Source: G963665595 sp963665595
Lineage (GTDB): Bacteria > Actinomycetota > Coriobacteriia > Coriobacteriales > CADBOM01
Length of the DNA: 64,000 bases
Assembly: GCA_963665595.2 (NCBI GenBank)
Contig: CAXXJK010000009.1
Location: forward strand, 248,001 to 312,000
Direction of reading: 5' to 3'
The notes beneath the pieces were generated by a model that saw nothing but the letters and a program-made list of their open reading frames with translations, did not search any database and had not been told where the DNA came from. Below are positions 8,212 through 17,946 of the stretch, one piece after another; positions within the stretch are counted from its first letter, which is position 1; each line of letters begins with the position of its first letter. The translations under genes were made by a program, and so were the position numbers.

Positions 8212-9489
8212 ATGGGAATGACCATGACACAAAAGATACTTGCTGCTCATTGCAAGATGCAGCATGTACGCGCAAACGATATTATTATGGCAGACGTTGA
8301 TCTTATAGTAGGTAACGACATCACCACACCGGTTGCCCTGCATGAATTTCATAAATCAGGACGTAGCGCCGTCTTTGATACAGAAAAGATTGTCTTGGTG
8401 ATGGATCACTTCACCCCCAATAAAGACATTCGTGCGGCCGAACAATGTAAACTAGTTCGAGAATTTGCAGAAAACGAGGGCATTACTCATTTCTACGATG
8501 TAGGAACCATGGGCGTTGAGCATGCACTAATTCCTGAAGAGGGGTTGGTAACGTCAGGTGATTTAGTTATCGGTGCCGATAGTCACACGTGCACATATGG
8601 TGCGCTGGGCGCTTTTTCTACGGGTATTGGTTCATCAGATATGGCAGCTGGTATGGCCATCGGAAAAGTCTGGCTCAAGATTCCTGCCGCGCTACGCTTT
8701 AATTTGACGGGAACTCTTTCTCGCAATGTATCAGGAAAAGATGTTATCCTTCATATTATCGGTCTCATCGGCGTTGATGGCGCGTTGTACAAATCTATGG
8801 AGTTTACCGGCCCCGGCATTTCAAACCTTACTATGAGCGACCGTTTATGTATGGCGAACATGGCCATCGAGTGTGGTGCAAAAAACGGGATATTTCCTGT
8901 TGACGAAATTACTCGTGACTATCTTGGCGCACATCACGCTCGCATGCCGTTGTGCTATACAGCCGATGATGATGCCGAATATGATATGACCTATGAGATA
9001 GATCTATCAGCAGTCCAACAGACCGTTTCATTTCCGCATCTTCCGGAAAACACGAGAACCTTTGAGGATATTCCTGATATTTACATTGACCAAGTTGTTA
9101 TTGGTTCCTGTACGAATGGCAGATTGCAGGACTTGATTGAAGCTGCAGATATATTGAAAGGTAAAAAAATAGCGGACCGTGTCAGGGGAATCATTATCCC
9201 TGCCACACAAAGCATTTATCTTGAGGCGTTAGAGATGGGTCTAATACGTATCTTTATCGAATCCGGTTGCATAGTCTCAACGCCAACGTGCGGTCCCTGC
9301 CTTGGTGGACATATGGGAATACTGGCAAAAGGCGAGCGTTGTGTTGCAACGACGAATCGGAATTTTGTGGGTCGTATGGGGCATCCTGAAAGTGAAGTAT
9401 ATCTGGCAAGCCCAGCAGTTGCCGCTGCATCTGCTATTGCCGGAAAGCTTGCTCCCGCCACCTCGTTAGAAACGGAGGTCGTTTCATGA
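8212..9489 (+). CDS. leuC: 3-isopropylmalate dehydratase large subunit
   Basis: 425 residues, the shorter homoaconitase-like type of LeuC. With LeuD it isomerises 2-isopropylmalate to 3-isopropylmalate using a 4Fe-4S cluster. Cluster cysteines are visible in IGSCTNGRL and TPTCGPCLGGHMG. GADSHTCTYGALGAF is the conserved substrate-site segment. The same enzyme can process citramalate made by CimA. The stop codon overlaps the leuD start (ATGA), indicating coupling. Start ATG at 8212; another in-frame ATG lies at 8221. Confidence 0.95.
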   Translation: MGMTMTQKILAAHCKMQHVRANDIIMADVDLIVGNDITTPVALHEFHKSGRSAVFDTEKIVLVMDHFTPNKDIRAAEQCKLVREFAENEGITHFYDVGTMGVEHALIPEEGLVTSGDLVIGADSHTCTYGALGAFSTGIGSSDMAAGMAIGKVWLKIPAALRFNLTGTLSRNVSGKDVILHIIGLIGVDGALYKSMEFTGPGISNLTMSDRLCMANMAIECGAKNGIFPVDEITRDYLGAHHARMPLCYTADDDAEYDMTYEIDLSAVQQTVSFPHLPENTRTFEDIPDIYIDQVVIGSCTNGRLQDLIEAADILKGKKIADRVRGIIIPATQSIYLEALEMGLIRIFIESGCIVSTPTCGPCLGGHMGILAKGERCVATTNRNFVGRMGHPESEVYLASPAVAAASAIAGKLAPATSLETEVVS

Positions 9490-9968
9490 TACTCAAGGGT
9501 AATGCTCTTATCTATGGTGATAATGTAGACACTGATGTCATAATTCCTGCACGCTACCTCAATACTTCGGATGCAAAGGAGCTTGCAAAACATTGCATGG
9601 AAGACATCGATTCCACCTTTGTCGAACACGTTAAACCGGGCGACATGATTGTTGCGGGAGAAAACTTTGGTTGCGGATCATCACGCGAGCATGCGCCACT
9701 GGCAATCAAAGCATCGGGTGTAAGCGCCGTGGTGGCAAAAAGTTTTGCGCGTATTTTTTACCGCAATGCTATCAATATCGGATTGCCTATTATTGAATGT
9801 AACGCGCAGATTGAGCAAGGCGATCAAATAGAGATAGATTTTGATACAGGAGAGTTGCGAAATCTAACGCGCCATACTACGTCTCAGTTCGCTCCGTTTC
9901 CTGACTTTCTTCAAACCATCATTGAAACAGGCGGACTCCTCAATGCAATTGAAAGGGGAAGGCTGTGA
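9486..9968 (+). CDS. leuD: 3-isopropylmalate dehydratase small subunit
   Basis: 160 residues, the swivelling domain partner of LeuC. Conserved segments: GDNVDTDVIIPARYL near the N-terminus and FGCGSSREHAPLAIKASGV at about residues 58-76, the substrate-binding loop. Overlaps leuC by 4 bases upstream and leuB by 4 bases downstream. Length matches the short bacterial/archaeal LeuD type that pairs with homoaconitase-like LeuC. Confidence 0.95.
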   Translation: MILKGNALIYGDNVDTDVIIPARYLNTSDAKELAKHCMEDIDSTFVEHVKPGDMIVAGENFGCGSSREHAPLAIKASGVSAVVAKSFARIFYRNAINIGLPIIECNAQIEQGDQIEIDFDTGELRNLTRHTTSQFAPFPDFLQTIIETGGLLNAIERGRL

Positions 9969-11041
9969 AATATACAATTGCAGTCATTGAGGGTGATGGC
10001 ATTGGGCCAGAAATTATCAATGTTGCTCTTGAGGTACTGAGCGCAATAGGAGATACCTTTGGGCATACCTTTGTCTTTAAAAAATTACTCGCTGGTGGCG
10101 CAGCTTTTGATGAAACTGGTAACCCCCTTCCTGAAGATACCGTGCGGATATGCAAGCAGTGCGATAGTGTTTTGCTTGGCGCCGTAGGAGGGCCCAAATG
10201 GGACGCACTGGCGAGCAATTTACGGCCAGAACGCGCACTGTTGGGTATTCGAAAAGAGTTGGGCCTCTATGCAAACATTAGACCCGCAAAACTTCTGCCT
10301 GAGTTGAAAGATTCGTGTCCTCTTCGTGCTTCGATAGCCAACGCGGGGTTTGACATGATTATCGTCCGAGAATTGACCGGAGGCATATATTTTGGAGAGA
10401 GCGGGCGCAGAGACGAATTATCCGGTGTTAGCGCTTACGACACGGAACTATACAGCGAGACAGAAATTGAAAGAATAGGTGTCCTTGCGTTTGATTTGGC
10501 GCGCCGTAGAAAAAGGAAACTTGTTAGTATAGACAAGGCAAATGTTTTAGAAAGTTCGCGTCTCTGGCGTGAAGTGATGGAGCGCCTCGCTCGTGAATAT
10601 CCCGATGTATCTCTGACAAACATGTTGGTGGACAACGCCCGCAATGCAATTGGTCAGAGATCCATCGCAGTTTGATGTAGTGGTCACCACTAATATGTTT
10701 GGCGATATATTATCAGATGAGGGCCGCGCAGATTACCGGTTCAATAGGTATGCTTCCTTCCGCCTCTCTCGGCGACTCTAAGCGTGGAATGTATGAGCCC
10801 ATTCACGGCTCCGCGCCAGATATTGCTGACCAAGATAAGGCAAACCCTCTGGCAACAGTATTGTCCTAGCGCTATGATGCTGCGTCTCTCGTTTGGACTG
10901 GAAGACGAGGCACAATGCATAGAACGAGCGGTTTCACGCGTACTTGCTGATGGTTTTCGTACCGTCGACATCGTCACAAGCGATACTATTCTTGTGAGTT
11001 GCAGCCAGATGAAAGATGCGTTACTGAGCGCGCTTAGATAA
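9965..11041 (+). pseudogene. leuB: 3-isopropylmalate dehydrogenase, frame broken by three single-base gains
   Basis: NAD-dependent oxidative decarboxylation of 3-isopropylmalate. The frame is intact from GTG 9965 (overlapping leuD) through VSIDKANVLESSRLW, then shifts at CCC 10638-10640. Removing one base restores MLVDNAAMQLVRDPSQFD. A second extra base (GGG 10721-10723) and a third near 10863-10868 are needed to recover TGSIGMLPSASLGD, then YEPIHGSAPDIADQDKANP and MMLRLSFGLEDEA up to the stop at 11041. The three gains sum to zero frame change and the corrected protein (~357 residues) is full length. All key LeuB motifs survive, which favours sequence error over true loss. Confidence 0.85.
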
Positions 11042-11061
11042 TATCAACGAGAGAAATTATT

Positions 11062-11096
11062 AAAGGCCGAGAGAAGTATTGCCTCTCTCGGCCTTT
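11062..11096 (+). terminator. Terminator between convergent leuB and rpoD
   Basis: Perfect 13-base-pair stem (AAAGGCCGAGAGA and its complement, nine-base loop) located 20 bases after leuB and 25 bases after rpoD on the other strand. It has short A and T runs at its base on both sides, so it can act in both directions. Confidence 0.8.
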
Positions 11097-11121
11097 CAGT
11101 TCATACACCGTTCAAGAAACC

Positions 11122-12496
11122 TTAATCTTCAAGATAGTCTTTCAATTTGCTCGAACGCGAAGGATGGCGTAATTTTGAGAGTGTTTTGCTCTCAATCTGA
11201 CGGATTCTCTCACGAGTGACGCCAAACTCACGCCCCACCTCTTCAAGTGTGCGAGGATGGCCATCGTCAAGACCGAAACGCAGACTAATAACCTTACGTT
11301 CACGGTCAGCGAGGACCATCGAGTACCATAGATAACTGTTCTTGCAGCATCGAGAAGCTTGCTGCATCAGGGGGTGCCACGGCGGCATTATCTTCAATAA
11401 AATCGCCCAGCTGGCTGTCTTCTTCTTCGCCTATCGGTGTTTCAAGCGAAACCGGTTCTTGGCTTATTTTCTGTATCTCTCTGATGCGTTCTGCCGTCAT
11501 TCCCATTTTTTCGCCAATCTCCTCCGGACTCGGCTCGCGCCCAAGTTCCTGAAGTAGTTGTCGTTGGATACGCACCAGTTTATTGATCGTTTCAACCATA
11601 TGAACGGGAATACGAATGGTGCGCGCTTGATCGGCAATGGCACGCGTAATAGCTTGGCGTATCCACCATGTCGCATACGTCGAAAACTTAAAGCCCTTCT
11701 TATAGTCGAATTTCTCAACGGCACGGATAAGACCGAGATTGCCTTCTTGAATCAGATCAAGAAAAAGCATGCCGCGTCCCACATAGCGTTTAGCGATAGA
11801 AACGACAAGACGAAGATTTGCCTCTATAAGTTGTTGCTTCGCATCAAGCCCCACCTGTTCTATGCGGGAGAGACGACGTTTTTCCTTGCGCTCAAATTCA
11901 ATACCCTGCGCCCACGCCTTCTCCAACTCCTCGCTCGCTTCAAGCCCTGCCTCTATTTTCATCGCCAAATCAATTTCTTCAGCAGCAGTGAGCAGAGGGA
12001 CCTTACCAATTTCTTTGAGATACATGCGCACGGGATCTCCCGTAAGCATGACAACAGAATTCTCTGGTAGTGAATGGCGAGCCTTTTTTCCTTTGCTCGT
12101 CGTTACCGGTGGCAATATAAGATCTACCGACTCAGCGGTCTGAAGTTCTTCTTCCGGTATCTCATCAATATCTTCTTCAGTAAGAGGTGCCGCTTCATCG
12201 ATCAAGACATCGGCATCAATGATGTCTACTGCCATAGGATCGTCTGATTCGTTAAATCTTTCGATCAGTTTTGCTTGTAAGGTATCAGTAATGTAGGAAT
12301 ATACCACTTGCATCTGCTCATCAGAAAGATCGTAATCAGAGAATATCTCGACGACCTCCGGCAGATCAACAGTATTTTCGGAAGATATCTTAGATCGAAC
12401 GAACTCCATCTCCGTTTCGCACATTTCAATTTCAACAGGTAATTTAGGAAGAGCAGAAGAATTAGTCACAGGTATCCTCTCAGATAGGGTTATCAC
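11122..12496 (-). CDS. rpoD: Primary sigma factor RpoD (one frameshift as read)
   Basis: Housekeeping sigma-70, about 458 residues after correction. An acidic N-terminal ~150 residues precedes region 1.2 (DPVRMYLKEIGKVPLLT). Region 2 holds the -10 reading segment KFSTYATWWIRQAITRA, followed by region 3 and region 4 with the helix-turn-helix VTRERIRQIESKTLSKLRH. The frame breaks at GG 11313-11314: as read, the 396-residue N-terminal part ends just after SMVLDG, while the C-terminal part continues in the next frame with LADRERKVISLRFGLDDG. Removing one base joins them perfectly. A sigma factor cannot be lost, so this is probably a sequence error. It follows dnaG in the same direction, the usual dnaG-rpoD pairing. 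Confidence 0.92.
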
Positions 12497-12575
12497 CCCG
12501 AATGTAACAAACAGCCAAATAGCCCGTTACACGTAAATATTACTTATAACATTTTTAGGTATACAACAAAAGCAT

Positions 12576-14447
12576 TCAGGAACTATTCCTTAAATTATTC
12601 AATCTGTTCTGCAATGTTATAAGGTATGCGAACAACTCATCATAGTGCTTTTTGTCGAGCGTATCAGAGAATTTAAGTTTTGCCTTATGCCGCGCTATAT
12701 CACGCTCAAGTTCTTCAATCTCTTTGCCTCTCAGCATGCGACTTGCAAGATCCATGAGTGACGAGGCATCGCGATCAAGATACTGGGAGGTGTCAACAAG
12801 CCATATCTGTTCGCTCCCCTCAACGCGAGAAGAGATAACATCGACCAGATGCGCAGGAGACATTTGGATATCGCAGTCAAACAGTGCCGGAGCCACAAGG
12901 GCATGCAGAGGTTGAGACCAACTATTGTCATGCAGGCGCGCTTTCAACTCAGCGCGTATTGAAGGATTATAGACATAGAGAGAGAGGAGTTCGCGCTCCC
13001 ATCGCGCAAGCATATCCGAATAATCGAGGATCTGTGTTCTATCCTCATCGGCATCACGCGAGGCTATTGCCTCATCAGATTCAGTTATGGTTTCATGGAC
13101 GACGCGGGTTCGCGGTGGCTCGTAGCGCTCAAGTGTTGCCGCTACTGTTGCGTAATCGGTAGCGAGATCTGAGGCAATGATATTGAGATAATCTGCCGCC
13201 AGAAGTGAGTTGCGAAACGGATACAATAGCGCAACCGCAACCTCAAGCGCCGCTTGTCGTTGTTCCGGACGTTTGAGATTGTAAGTCTCAAGACGTCTTC
13301 TGAGAGCAAACAGCAAAAGAGGCTGAGCATTATCAAGAACTCTCTGCAATCCTTGACTACCCTCAGACGCAACATAGTCCGCTGGGTCACTGTTGCCGGG
13401 AATAATCGCAACCGAAAGTTCTGTTTGATCTCGTCCCGTTTCGGGAGTAATGAAGTGATCGATCAGATCAGCAGCTTTATCAGCTGCTTTCTGCCCAGCA
13501 GAGTCTCCGTCGAATAGATAGATTATATGTTTTGAAAAACGACGGAGCAATCGTACATGCTCAGGTGTGAGCGCCGTGCCTAATGTCGCCACCGCCTGAG
13601 TAAAGCCTGCCTCGTGCAATGCGATAACATCGGTATATCCCTCAACAACGATAGCGACTCCGCGCGTAGTTATCGATGCTTTCGCTTTGTCTATACCAAA
13701 AAGATTATCTCGTTTGTGAAATAACGGAGAGTTTGAAGTATTCAGATATTTGGCAATCTCACGATGTTCGGGATTAAGCAAATTTGGAATAGTGCGTCCG
13801 CCAAAAGCAATAGTGCGTCCTTGAAGATCATGGATGGGAAACATAAGCCTCTGGAAGAAGCGATCGCGAAGCCCACCCGTCGAATCTTTTAATGCCACAT
13901 TTGAATCAATCATCTCTTGAGCACTAAACCCTTTTTCTGTGAGATGAGCAACCAGTTTTCCGCGACCAGGCGCATAACCAAGATGCCATTTTTTACATAC
14001 TGTGCTATCAAAACCACGCGTACGTGCATACTCACGTGCTACTGCAGTATCAGCAGAATTTACCCTCATGAGCTGCAGATTAAAAAAAGCATCTGTTTCT
14101 TGGCAACAAGCAATGAGACGAGCGCGGTAGCTTGACGGTAGACCGTTTTCTTCCTTTGAAAGAGTAATGCCCTGTTTTTCCGCCAAATAAGAGACTGCTT
14201 CAGGAAATGTCAACCCCTCTATTTTTGCAAGAAATTTGAAGACATCTCCTCCTTCGCCACAGCCAAAGCAATGCCAACGCTGTGTTTGAGACACTACATG
14301 AAAAGAGGGTGTCTTCTCGTTGTGAAATGGACAGCATCCCCAGAACTCGCTCCCCCGTTGTTTAAGCACAACGTATTCCGCAACCACAGATACAATATCT
14401 GTCGCATCGCGTACGCGCATGATATCTTCATCGGAAATCCGACTCAT
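12576..14447 (-). CDS. dnaG: DNA primase
   Basis: 623 residues from the ATG at 14447, chosen because AAAGGG lies just upstream and family homology begins MSRISDEDIMRVRDATDIV; an in-frame start 12 codons earlier (14483) is less likely. It synthesises RNA primers for replication. The N-terminal zinc ribbon has CCPFHNEKTPSF and CFGCGEGG. The TOPRIM catalytic core includes VVEGYTDVIALHEAG and YLFDGDSAGQKAA with the metal-binding acidic residues. The C-terminal helicase-binding region is present but divergent. Upstream of rpoD. Confidence 0.95.
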   Translation of the reverse strand: MSRISDEDIMRVRDATDIVSVVAEYVVLKQRGSEFWGCCPFHNEKTPSFHVVSQTQRWHCFGCGEGGDVFKFLAKIEGLTFPEAVSYLAEKQGITLSKEENGLPSSYRARLIACCQETDAFFNLQLMRVNSADTAVAREYARTRGFDSTVCKKWHLGYAPGRGKLVAHLTEKGFSAQEMIDSNVALKDSTGGLRDRFFQRLMFPIHDLQGRTIAFGGRTIPNLLNPEHREIAKYLNTSNSPLFHKRDNLFGIDKAKASITTRGVAIVVEGYTDVIALHEAGFTQAVATLGTALTPEHVRLLRRFSKHIIYLFDGDSAGQKAADKAADLIDHFITPETGRDQTELSVAIIPGNSDPADYVASEGSQGLQRVLDNAQPLLLFALRRRLETYNLKRPEQRQAALEVAVALLYPFRNSLLAADYLNIIASDLATDYATVAATLERYEPPRTRVVHETITESDEAIASRDADEDRTQILDYSDMLARWERELLSLYVYNPSIRAELKARLHDNSWSQPLHALVAPALFDCDIQMSPAHLVDVISSRVEGSEQIWLVDTSQYLDRDASSLMDLASRMLRGKEIEELERDIARHKAKLKFSDTLDKKHYDELFAYLITLQNRLNNLRNSS

Positions 14448-14559
14448 GCTACCCTTTCTGATAGTGTGCTGAAAATAGTCCAACTCCCATGATTCATACT
14501 ACCGAGCGTAGAACTATATTATATACTAGCGAGCGTCATACAAAATGCCGGTGAAGCTA

Positions 14560-15549
14560 TCACATCTGAGGAAGTTCAATGTGTGAGCGCACCCATTCGA
14601 TGTTATTAAGAACCGTTTCGACAAGCATTTCTTGGGTATCAAACATTTGCATAGGACGAATAAAATCAGTAAAGTACAAAGCGATTTCTCGACCGTAGAG
14701 TTCGCCATCATAATCTAGAATGTGTGGTTCTATAGTATAAGGAACATCGCCAAACGTACGCGGCACACCCACCGAAATAGCCGCACGATACAAAACGCCA
14801 TCAACGAGCGCCAGACCACCATAGACGCCATCTCCTATGTGCACATAATCAGGAAATGGCGTAAGGTTTGCTGTTGCAAAACCAAGCTCTGTGCCCTTCC
14901 CCCTACCTTTTTTCACATAGCCACGAAAATAATGAATACGCGCAAGCAGCCGATTCGCCTCGGCAATATGTGTCTGTTCCAACTCGTTGCGTATGCGTGT
15001 TGCGGTTATCGGTGCACCTTCTTCACACAAAAGATCACGAGAGCAAACGGTACAACCGTGCTTGGTACCCCATTCGCTCAAAACTTCAACCGTGCCTTGT
15101 GCTTGGTAGCCAAAACGAAAATCGCTTCCCACAAAAAGCGTGCGCGGATGAACATTAAGGTTTTTAAGACCATTCAAGAATTCAAGAGGCGGTAGCTCGG
15201 AAAAATCGCGAGTAAAAGGAACAACGATCAGATAATCTGCCCCCAAGAGTACCAAGAAGCTTCAAGCGGTCAGGAATTTGTAAGGAATATGGCGCACTCC
15301 GTGTGCCGGTGCAAACAATTCATCGGGATCGCGATCAAAAAGTAATGATGGCAGCGGAACAATTACCATCATGAGCGGCCTCGATGCTTGCCTCTATAAG
15401 CATCCGATTGTCCACTGTGCACACCGTCAAAAAACACCAAATGCTGCGACAATCGGCTCGTCAATACAAGTACTCTCGTTAAGAATGACCGTCTTTGTTC
15501 TGCTAGACGACATATCGTAAGGATTAAAAAAACTAACAGATTTGAGCAT
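14560..15549 (-). pseudogene. ribF: Riboflavin kinase / FAD synthetase, N-terminal half frameshifted
   Basis: Makes FMN and FAD from riboflavin. From 15255 to the stop at 14560 one frame encodes the end of the adenylyltransferase domain (FVGSDFRFGYQAQGTVEVL) and the kinase domain (GRGKGTELGFATANL, about 130 residues). The start is ATG 15549 with GGGAGGT upstream, overlapping the truB stop. Between them at least five shifts occur: extra bases in runs at 15429-15434, 15408-15409, 15337-15341, around 15270-15280, and 15240-15244. Removing them recovers AAFGVFDGVHSGHRMLIEA, AAIITFDRDPDELFAP and LKLLGTLGADYLIVV, giving a full-length RibF of about 330 residues. Likely a poor-quality stretch rather than decay. 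Confidence 0.8.
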
Positions 15550-16508
15550 GAACACCTCCCGGAAATACGACACGCGGCTTCAAAGTACCGGACACATCAT
15601 CACAATGGTACAGGGCAATAAGGGTATCCTCATAAAGAATACCATGAGATTCTCATCTGTCTGGCTGCCGTAGGCCGCATCAGTTCTGATCAATGAAATA
15701 TCGGCATGATCAAGTGTCTTTCCTAAGAGCACGCGTTGCGCACCCTCGGAATCAACGGCGGCACCAGGAAACCCCATAAGGGGTAACGGATCTACAAATC
15801 GAGAGGTAATAGAGATAGCGTCACAATTCATAAGTTCATCTAAGGTATAAGCATCACCAATACACGCAGCGCCTGATTGCCACGCGTGAAAGACTGATGA
15901 CGTGTTGCGCAGGTTCCTAGCCCCACGCCGATATCTCGTGCAAGCGAGCGAACATAGGTGCCCTTTGATACGCGGAATTGGCATTTCCATATAACTGCCT
16001 CATCCGATATCTTTTCAATACTGATAAGTTCACTCTCAAATACTTCAATCGAACGAGGGCTAAGCGACAAGTCTCCACCCGCGCGCGCCACATCATAGGA
16101 TTTACGCCCATTAACCTTAATCGCCGAATAGCGTGGTGGCATCTGATCATGGCAACCAATCCAGGCTTGCAATGTCTGTGTGGCATATGACAGATCACAT
16201 ACCTGCTCTGGAATCTTTGCGGTAGCAATAACCTCGCCTGCTGCATCATCAGTATCTGTCGCAGTTCCGAACATGATTTCGGTCACATACGTCTTATCTT
16301 TCATGAGGAAAATAATCGGAGAGTCGGGTTGCCGGGCCAATCATGACGATAAGTAATCCACCTCGCGAGAGGATCCAATGTTCCCGCATGACCGATACGT
16401 CGCTCACCCGTTACTGCTCGCAAGCGATTTATTACATCGTGTGATGAAGGTCCACTCGGTTTGTCAACCAGGAGGGATACCAGAGAGATCGGTCTGTCCT
16501 CGCTTCAT
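15533..16508 (-). pseudogene. truB: tRNA pseudouridine-55 synthase, several frameshifts
   Basis: TruB forms pseudouridine 55 in the T loop of tRNAs. ATG at 16508, one codon-scale step after nrnA, then extra bases at 16474-16476, 16360, 16307-16308, 15905-15906 and 15880-15881, and one more shift near 15645-15656. Corrected pieces read GILLVDKPSGPSSHDVINRL, RRIGHAGTLDPLARG (catalytic Asp), then an uninterrupted 140-residue core with PPRYSAIKVNGRKSYDVAR and SKGTYVRSLARDIG, GTCAHVISLSRVQSGAACIG, and a C-terminal segment ending near LKPRVVFPGGVHAQI. The stop (15533) overlaps the ribF start. Family length and all motifs are recovered after correction. Confidence 0.82.
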
Positions 16509-16512
16509 CTTA

Positions 16513-17556
16513 TTATGCTCCATTAAGAAATGTTGGTGCCTCATGTCCGAGCAAAATATCTTGTTCAATCAAGGGCATATATGTTTTAAGAAGTTCGACA
16601 GTTTCAGATACCGGCTTCTCAAACATCATTCCGGAAGCAGCGCGGTGTCCTCCACCTCCGAAATACTGAGCAAATACGCTGATATCGAAATTTCCCTTCG
16701 ATCGTATATTACATCGCGTTTCATTATGATTGCCCCGAAGAAGAACGCATACGCGCACTCCAGAAATTGAACGAATCACCGTCTGAAAGCGACTCCGCTT
16801 CGTCGGGAGAAACATGGCATTGTTTGAAATCCGAGACATCAACCCAAGATAGAGCAACAGTTCCCTGTTCTGAAAAAACAATGCGATCAATAATAGCGCG
16901 CTCGATCAGCAGAAGACCGAAGGGTTTGCTCTGGTAAACGCACTCATTGATCAAAGAGGGGGATGCTCCAGCGGTCACAAAAATCTCGCGCATATTCAAA
17001 TGATTCAGCGGAGGTATTTTGATATTGGAATCGTCCCGTATCGGTTATAAGCGCCGTTAGACAGCATTGCGCGCAAGCTCTGCTGGGAATATCAGTGAGA
17101 TACGTAACTAAATCCCACACCAACATGCCAGTAGCGGCTTTGGTGCTGTCAGAAATTACCTCATCGGCATCGAGGGCGGTGTCTGGATGATGATCAAGCA
17201 GTATGCTGTGCTTAGCTCGCCCGAGGGGCAAGACTCCATCTCCAAGGCGCGAGAGCGTCGAGACATCGAGCATGATGAATAGATCGTCATCATGAACGTA
17301 ATCTGCTGCAGGAATCAGACAATCAAATCCATCGAGATATGAAAATATATGCGGTGGCTCTTTGCGCTCAGCAAGTAAAGGAGTAACAATCTTACCACGC
17401 TCAAAGGAGAATCGTATAAAGCGCAAGAACCGATCCGATACAGTCACCATCAGGATTGATGTGTCCGCACAGCGAAATGGACTCCGCTTCCTCAATCAGA
17501 GCGGCGCAACGCTTCAGTTTTTCGTGATATGTCTGAGTGAAACGATCATTGCTCAT
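16513..17556 (-). pseudogene. nrnA: NrnA-type DHH phosphoesterase, three frameshifts
   Basis: DHH/DHHA1 enzyme that degrades short oligonucleotides and/or 3'-phosphoadenosine phosphate. ATG 17556 follows GGAGAAA and overlaps the end of rbfA by 11 bases. Motif I HINPDGDCIGSVLAL is near the start. After an extra base at 17418-17420 comes GKIVTPLLAERKEPPHIF, then MLDVS and the signature LLDHHPD. After an extra base at 16979-16983 the frame runs FVTAGASPSLINECVYQ, and after one at 16779-16780 the DHHA1 nucleotide-binding part with YFGGGGHRAASGMMF. The corrected product is about 345 residues. The order nusA-infB-rbfA-nrnA-truB-ribF is standard in Gram-positive bacteria. Confidence 0.82.
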
Positions 17557-17941
17557 AAGGTTTCTCCGCAGATGTTGAATACCCCTCATCTCCTCGGACT
17601 GAAGCAGCCGAGGTCCGTCTCAATACCTCGGCGATATGTTCAGCATTGTCAACCGATTTATCAATAATAAATCTGAGCTCTGGAGTTACCCGCCAATCGA
17701 GCCCCTTCCCCAGAAGAGAACGTATCCTACCCTTAGCCGATTCAAGACCTACGCTTACCTCATCATAACGATCAGCTCCCGCTGAGACATATACGTTGCA
17801 GAAAGAACGGTCAGTCGACACTTCGCAACCCGTAATCGTTATGTTACGAAGTCGTGGGTCTGAAATTTCGAAGAGTACAATGGACGCAATCTTCTCACGT
17901 GCAGCTTCATTCAATTTACGTGATGATGGAGTTTGTTTCAT
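17546..17941 (-). CDS. rbfA: Ribosome-binding factor A
   Basis: 131 residues from ATG 17941, the start that fits the family (MKQTPSSRKLNEAAREKIA); a longer frame to 18037 lies inside infB and is ignored. RbfA binds the 30S subunit and helps mature the 16S rRNA 5' end. The KH-type core includes LFEISDPRLRNITITGCEVS and the later AKGRIRSLLGKGLDWRVTPE. The start is 5 bases after the infB stop; the end overlaps nrnA by 11 bases, so the genes are coupled. Confidence 0.92.
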   Translation of the reverse strand: MKQTPSSRKLNEAAREKIASIVLFEISDPRLRNITITGCEVSTDRSFCNVYVSAGADRYDEVSVGLESAKGRIRSLLGKGLDWRVTPELRFIIDKSVDNAEHIAEVLRRTSAASVRGDEGYSTSAEKPYEQ

Positions 17942-17946
17942 ATACT

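Noticed and set aside
10638..17420. Programmed ribosomal frameshifting as the cause of the broken genes
   Set aside because: The shifts occur at many unrelated sequences, up to six per gene, without a shared slippery motif or downstream structure.
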